Shown here piece by piece: positions 58,854 through 64,000 of a stretch of DNA of 64,000 nucleotides. Each line of letters starts with the position of its first letter. Within the stretch, counting starts at the first letter, position 1. Under the pieces are notes generated by a model, which worked only from the letters and a program-made list of their open reading frames with translations, was not told the DNA's origin and made no database searches. The stretch is from Eudorina sp. 2006-703-Eu-15 (lineage: Eukaryota > Chlorophyta > Chlorophyceae > Chlamydomonadales > Volvocaceae): assembly GCA_003117195.1 (NCBI GenBank), contig BDSI01000006.1, forward strand, positions 1,063,501-1,127,500. Direction: 5' to 3'. The translations under genes were made by a program, and so were the position numbers.

Positions 58854-61800
58854 ATGGGAAAGAAGCGTGGATATGACGACGACGACGTTGAGGAGGACGT
58901 AGAAGACGATGATGCTGCTGGCCTAGAGGACAGCGAAGATGCGGGAGGCAGTGATGGAGAGGGGCCGAGCAAAAAGAAGTCACGCCGTGCTTCCGCTTTT
59001 ATAGACGAGGCAGCTGAGGAGGACGACGAGGTGGGAGGTGCTGCAGTGGTGCCTGCTGACGGCAGCTGCTAATTGTTCCTTGCGTTTAATAGGAGGACGA
59101 AGATGATGGTGGCAAACGAAGAAAGGCTCCCCGATCAGTTTTCATTGATGATATTGCCGATGTGGACGATGAAGACGAGGAAGAGGAAGTGGAGGTGAGT
59201 CAACCTTGGCACTTTCGGTGCATTGCTTTCTGCAACAGGTCTTACGGTGCATGAATGCGTGGACGGTTAGCTGTCGTGGGGGTGGTTTTGGTTGAAGGAT
59301 CCACACCCGGGTGTGTTCTGAAAGAGTGTTAAGAAAACTTGAATTAGACAATTCGTCACCAACTGCACTGTGGTTGGGACGGTGCAACGTTGGGCCGGTT
59401 ACGGGACTGGTCGATACCCCGCATCCCCACCAGCGCACTACCGCATCCCCACCAGCGGGGGGTTCGAAACCGAACACATACCCCACCAGCAGTTAGAGTT
59501 CAACCGTGTTGAACATGGCCCAGCTAAGACGCTGCGGCCATTCCCAGCGTGGGTTCCCCCCGTCACGGATCCCACGAGCAGCTTTTTCGTGTGACGCGCA
59601 CCGTCACCAGCATTACCCTCAACCCTACTGGGTGACGGTCCCGGGGTGCTGCAGGAAGACGCAGAGGACCTCATCGACGATCGGGATGTGGAGATCCCGG
59701 ACGCAGCGGCCCAGCGGCTGGACTACCGCATTATGCGCAGGGAGGAGGAGGACGATGCGGCAGCCATCGTCCAGGCCATCGAGGAGCGCTACAAGGACTA
59801 CCAGGTGGATACAGCAGCCGCTGCTGGGTTGGCGTGGTGTGGCCGGCTGGTCTCCCCTGCTCCATGGGTCGCGTGGGACCCCGGGCGGGCTGGTTGCTCG
59901 TCTCATCTATCGGTCCTGCGGCGGGCTGGTTGAACGTTCCGCGACGCTGCAGGGCCAGAGGCACCGGGCGGAGGAGGGGGGCAGAGTGACAGTGGGACGC
60001 AGGACGTTGATGCCACCGCCCCGCAGCTTCAGTTTGTCTACCAATGTCCTGTAACCGCCCCGCATATCTACGCGGCGTGGAATCCCGCAGGCCGAGGAGA
60101 TGCCGGACGCCACGGACACCGGCGTGGTGGGCCAGCAAGGGCTGCTGCCCACCCCCAACGACCCCAAGCTCTGGCTGGTCACCTGCAAGGCTGGTCACGA
60201 GCGGGAGGCGGTGGTGCAGCTGCTGCAGAAGTCATACACCATGGCGGAGCGGGATCAGCCGCTGCGGATCCTGTCGGCCGTCGCACTGGACCACCTGCCG
60301 GTACGCGTGGAGGCGATCAAGCAGTCGCTGAGTATAGGGAGCAGGACGCGGAGCTTGGGGGCTTGGAGTGATCGGCTGTGCCGGATATCATAGCAGCGGT
60401 GGGGGGAAGGGCGAGGGAAGGCGGGCGGAGGCGAGGGGAGCGAGGGGGGTCGGACGAAAGATGCGAATTTTATGGGCCCGATGGGAAGCGCTGAATGATC
60501 AGTCAGCGGTTCATGAAGCGCCCCACTTAACATCTTTGGCACCATCACCCACGGTGGGTGCTTCCGGCCGCGTGCGGAGATGCACACAGAGGCACGTTGG
60601 ACATGCCCAGGCAACGCTCTGATCAGTGCGACAAGTTGGGAATACCGCACTGCAGCCGCTAAGGGCGTGGGAGGTTACCCACCGAATTGGGGACGCACGG
60701 GTCGTGGAGCGTGTGCTCTCGCCATGACGTTTCGGGTGTGGGGGTAGGGAAGACCTCGGTTATGTAGAACGAATGGGAAGGCATGCATGCACCGCCCTGA
60801 GTGGGCGGAGAGCGTTCCCACAGGACGTGACGCGGGCAGAGCCGTGGTAAAGGCCAGGACGGCGCGTAAGTAACTGGGATGTGCTTGACGACCGAGCGAA
60901 GAAATGCACGCCGGGGTTGGAGGGGCTGGGGCGCCTGACGGGGGACCGCTCGGTTGCCCAGCTTCTGGATGGTAGTGGAAAACTGGGATTCGGGCTCCGC
61001 TGGAGGAGTTGGTGGCTGCGAGCGGGCCTCAACGCTCGTCCCAGAGGTACTCGGTGGGTGGAGGTGCGAGAGCAGCGCAGGCTTGGAAGCGGACGGACGG
61101 CGGAGGGCGGAGGGCGCCCCCTCGCTGTTCCTCCTGCCCATACGTACTGCCAACTCCCGTTCCCATACCTGCCCGCCACCACCCGGGCACCCGGCCGACC
61201 GACCGACCGCACGCGGGCCCTCTGTGTGGCAACCGTTCAAGCGGGTGGCCCACCTGTCCTCGAACCCGCCCGTACGTTTTTCCTGCAGGGTTTCATCTAC
61301 GTGGAGGCGGCCAAGGAGTCCCACGTGATGGATGCCATCCGTGGCCTCCGCACCGTGTACGTGGGCAAGGGCGCCAAGCTGGTCCCGCTGAATGAGATGG
61401 TGGACGCGGTGACAGTCAACAAAAAGGCCAAGGCGGACTTGGGTGGGCGGCCATGGCAGGGCGGGGCAGATCGGGGCCGGCCGGAAGTGTCCGGGGAGGG
61501 CCCGGAAATGGCGCCTTCGAAGAGCAAGGGGCTGGGCGGGACGGGACGGAATCCCTCTGTCGGCTGGCATGCAGGCAGGCGCTTAACACTGAGAGAGCAA
61601 CGGAAGAAGCACAGCAGCAGGGAACTGCAAGCAGAACAAGGCGCGGGAAAGGGAGGGGCCGGGGGACATCGGCACATGGCATATTTTTCGGACGGCATTC
61701 CAGGCGCGCAACGAAGCGTAGCATGCGTGGCGGCCCGTTCTGAAGGTCCACCCACCCGATACCAACCCCCACGATGAAACGGGTTCTTGGCGGCATGCTT

Positions 61801-64000
61801 GTCCCGCAGCTCGCGACACGTGGGTGCGGATCCGCGGAGGGCTGTACAAGGACGACCTGGCGCGGGTGGTGGATGTGGACCCGGTGGCGGGGAGGGCCAC
61901 CATCAAGCTGCTGCACCGCCTGGACTTCGCGGCGATTGCGAACAGGGTGCGTCTGAGAGGAGGGGCGTTTTGGTAGATGTTTCGATTGGGAACCGTGGAT
62001 TGGGAACCGTGGATTGGGAACCGTGGGAGGGGCAGGGTGATATGGTAGCTCCATTGCGTATGGCTGGGCCCAGAGGGAGGGGAGGTGCGTCCGAGGGGAA
62101 GGGGGGTTCGGGACCAGAGGGAGGGGGAGTAGCATTCCCTGCTGGGGGTCCAAGGCCGGACATGCGGCCGCACACGGCTCATGGGCGCGGGTGGACATGG
62201 CCTGTGCGTGAAGTGGAGGGCGCAGGGGTGAGGTGTCCGGGGAGGCTATTGTAGTGTATGACCAACAACTCATGACAGCATTTTGCATACCGCGCTGGGA
62301 GGTCTTTCCGAGGTTGAGGCCGCACGAAGTGCATCGCCGTCGAAGTCGCTGGTCAGGCCGCGCGAGAGGGACATGAGTCTGAGGAACAGATGTGCTGGGA
62401 ACGCATCACAGGCGCACAACGGGCTTTCAAGGGATCTTGGACGAAGGCGCAATGCCTGCGGTTCGCCTGGGGGTGGGTTTTTGGCATTTGATGTGCTGCT
62501 GGCTGGAGCAGCGGTCCTGGTTGGAACAACGGTCGGATGTGCGAGGTTGGTCGATGTCAGCGTGGCGTTTCCGCATCCCCGGACACGCCAAGTGCATCAA
62601 AGACATGTTCGGCCCGTGAGAGACGGTCTGGGGTCGCAGGGGCGGACAGAGCGTCGGTCGTGCCCTCCGCATCCTACCTCGCGCCCGTCATAGGTCCCTG
62701 CTGTTGCGTGAGGCGCGGTTCTTCCCTCCATCTCTCCCAGCAGCGGCGCAGCTTCACCCCACCAATGTCCCCGACCCTCCCTCCCTCTCTCTGCCTTCGG
62801 CACACGCTGTGTGCCAAGTGCGTCTGCAGCCCAACCCTACACTTCGGATGCCCGCTTTCCTGGTCTGGCATGCCGTCAAGTCCAATCTTGTCTCGACACC
62901 CTTTCCCGCCGCTGCGCTGTCCCCCCAGGCAGTCAGCGCAGTGTCTAACGCCTCTGCAACCTTCTAACCCCCTCCTTACCATTGCCCTTGCAACACAACA
63001 GACCGAGGAGCAGCGCAAGAAAAACCCGTTCGGCCGGGCACCGACAGTGCGGCCCGTGCCCAAGGTGTTCAACCCGGAGGACGCGCGCTTGGCCGGTGGG
63101 TGGGCAGAGAGTCCCGAAACGTGCTTTTGTCCAAGGCTTGGGAAGGGTTTGTTTATACTCGCAAACTTCGCGGCTGTGACGGTAAGGGAGGCCTCTGCGT
63201 TCAGCACTCCCGTCCCGATAGGAGGTTTGAACCCGCGGGACCTTGGAGCCCATGTCCCTATGTGCCAGCGTCCAGTCGCGACTGGCAGCCTCCCTGCCCC
63301 CCCAGCGGCCATCCTCCCGGGTGCCTCCTTCCTTGCTGTGATTCTGTGCGAAACTATGTATCACGTGGCCGACAGGCAGTGCAGCTCGCTTTCCCGGGTT
63401 CCCTGCCGGCCTCAGACTGAACTCACTTCGCATCTTCTCGTGCCCGCCCCCGCCCCCCTACCCGTACCTACCCATGTCCTATACCCCACCCATACCCCGT
63501 CCAGGTCTTTTGGTTCAGCGCATGCAAGCCCAGGACGGAATGCCCTCCTACCAGGTCCTCTCCCATCTGTTTGTGGGCGGATACCTGCAGCGGAAAGTGG
63601 GCATCAAGGTGCGGTCGACGGCCGGCCCGCCTGTGCCCGTGCGCATAAACGTGCGCATACTCATTATAGAATGCACACCATGTGACACGCGCTTCTTCGC
63701 GGGGTATGGGCACGTGCCTCGGGGGCGTGCCTCGTGTCGGTCAATTCCTGCGACTCCCTGCCATGTGGGTCTCGCCTACTCGTTTCGAGACCCGTGGACT
63801 GCGGCTCGAAGGGCCATACGACGCGGCTCGCGCACCTCTCCACCCCTTCCAAGCGCGCGGCCTGGGCGGGCAACCAGGGAGCACCCCGTCAAGCCGTCAT
63901 ATGTGAATATGGAGCTTCGGTCCCGCCCGCGTCTCGTCGAGTGTCGGGGTGTCAGTCGATTCCGTCGGGGTGTCAGTCGATTCCGTCGGGGTGTCAGTCG
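58854..64000 (+). CDS. SPT5: Transcription elongation factor SPT5, N-terminal part (continues past window)
   Basis: DSIF subunit that binds RNA polymerase II with SPT4. Exons: 58854-59030, 59093-59194, 59655-59804, 60091-60300, 61289-61442, 61810-61946, 63002-63095, 63505-63608, all phase-consistent; more lie beyond 64000. The start MGKKRGYDDDD opens an acidic Asp/Glu-rich region with Lys/Arg patches (KKKSRR, GGKRRKAPRS). The NGN domain follows (KLWLVTCKAGHEREAVVQLL, GFIYVEAAKESHVMDAIRGL, VYVGKGAKLVPLNEMVDAV), then a first KOW domain (TWVRIRGGLYKDDLARVVDV, IKLLHRLDF), then NPFGRAPTVRPVPKVFNPED and SHLFVGGYLQRKVG. A further small exon in the 1-kb intron 61947-63001 cannot be excluded. Confidence 0.93.
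60023..60062 (+). repeat. Intron module A, sense copy before SPT5 exon 4 acceptor
   Basis: GCAGCTTCAGTTTGTCTACC then AATGTCCTGTAACCGCCC, ending about 28 nt before the acceptor at 60090. Same position and orientation relative to the gene as in the CDPK-like gene 15 kb away. Confidence 0.6.
63944..64000. repeat. 21-bp tandem repeat running off the window
   Basis: Units of TCGGGGTGTCAGTCGATTCC plus G, 2.7 copies visible, within SPT5 intron sequence. Confidence 0.9.

Overview
The window reads as nuclear DNA of a volvocine/chlamydomonadalean green alga. It is GC-rich, its genes are cut into many short exons by GT-AG introns (plus one GC-AG intron), its proteins carry alanine, glutamine, glycine and serine runs, and it has a plastid-targeted TEF30/MET1-type photosystem II protein, a TKL-type receptor kinase, LINE debris and abundant microsatellites. 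I cannot name the species. All exon limits were read by eye from splice consensus, reading phase and remembered family patterns; no transcript evidence or search was available.

Layout. 1-2184 (-): 5' part of an MCM-binding protein gene (MCMBP/ETG1-like) with an E2F-type site just upstream. 2185-8009: repeats, including a 5'-truncated LINE copy (about 4490-5784). 8010-16267 (-): a very large receptor-like protein kinase. 16268-28300: a repeat-rich block holding a (GAGT)n array, a 348-bp element whose long terminal inverted repeats each contain a perfect 62-bp palindrome, several copies of a short retroposon-like repeat, a (GAAT)n array forming a LINE tail, a 1-kb 19-bp minisatellite and a longer LINE fragment (23100-25355). 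28333-30780 (-): PP2C phosphatase. 33337-48113 (-): a calcium-dependent-protein-kinase-like gene of about 19 exons, with a low-complexity insert of roughly 1,100 residues and degenerate EF-hands. 49311-50208 (-): DUF1279/FAM210-like membrane protein, divergent from 50581-50877 (+) SRP14. 53002-57131 (+): TEF30/MET1 (PDZ plus TPR). 58854 to beyond the window end (+): transcription elongation factor SPT5.

The conserved genes are unrelated housekeeping or signalling genes, as is normal for an algal nuclear chromosome; there is no operon logic. The most unusual signal is in the introns. Introns of the CDPK-like gene repeatedly carry one short sequence module next to their splice sites. It usually lies in sense orientation just upstream of the 3' splice site, and twice it is inverted right at the 5' splice site. 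One intron has it at both ends as inverted repeats, and a related copy precedes an acceptor in SPT5. This is what an introner-like (transposon-derived intron) family would look like, and it is my main candidate for an undescribed system.
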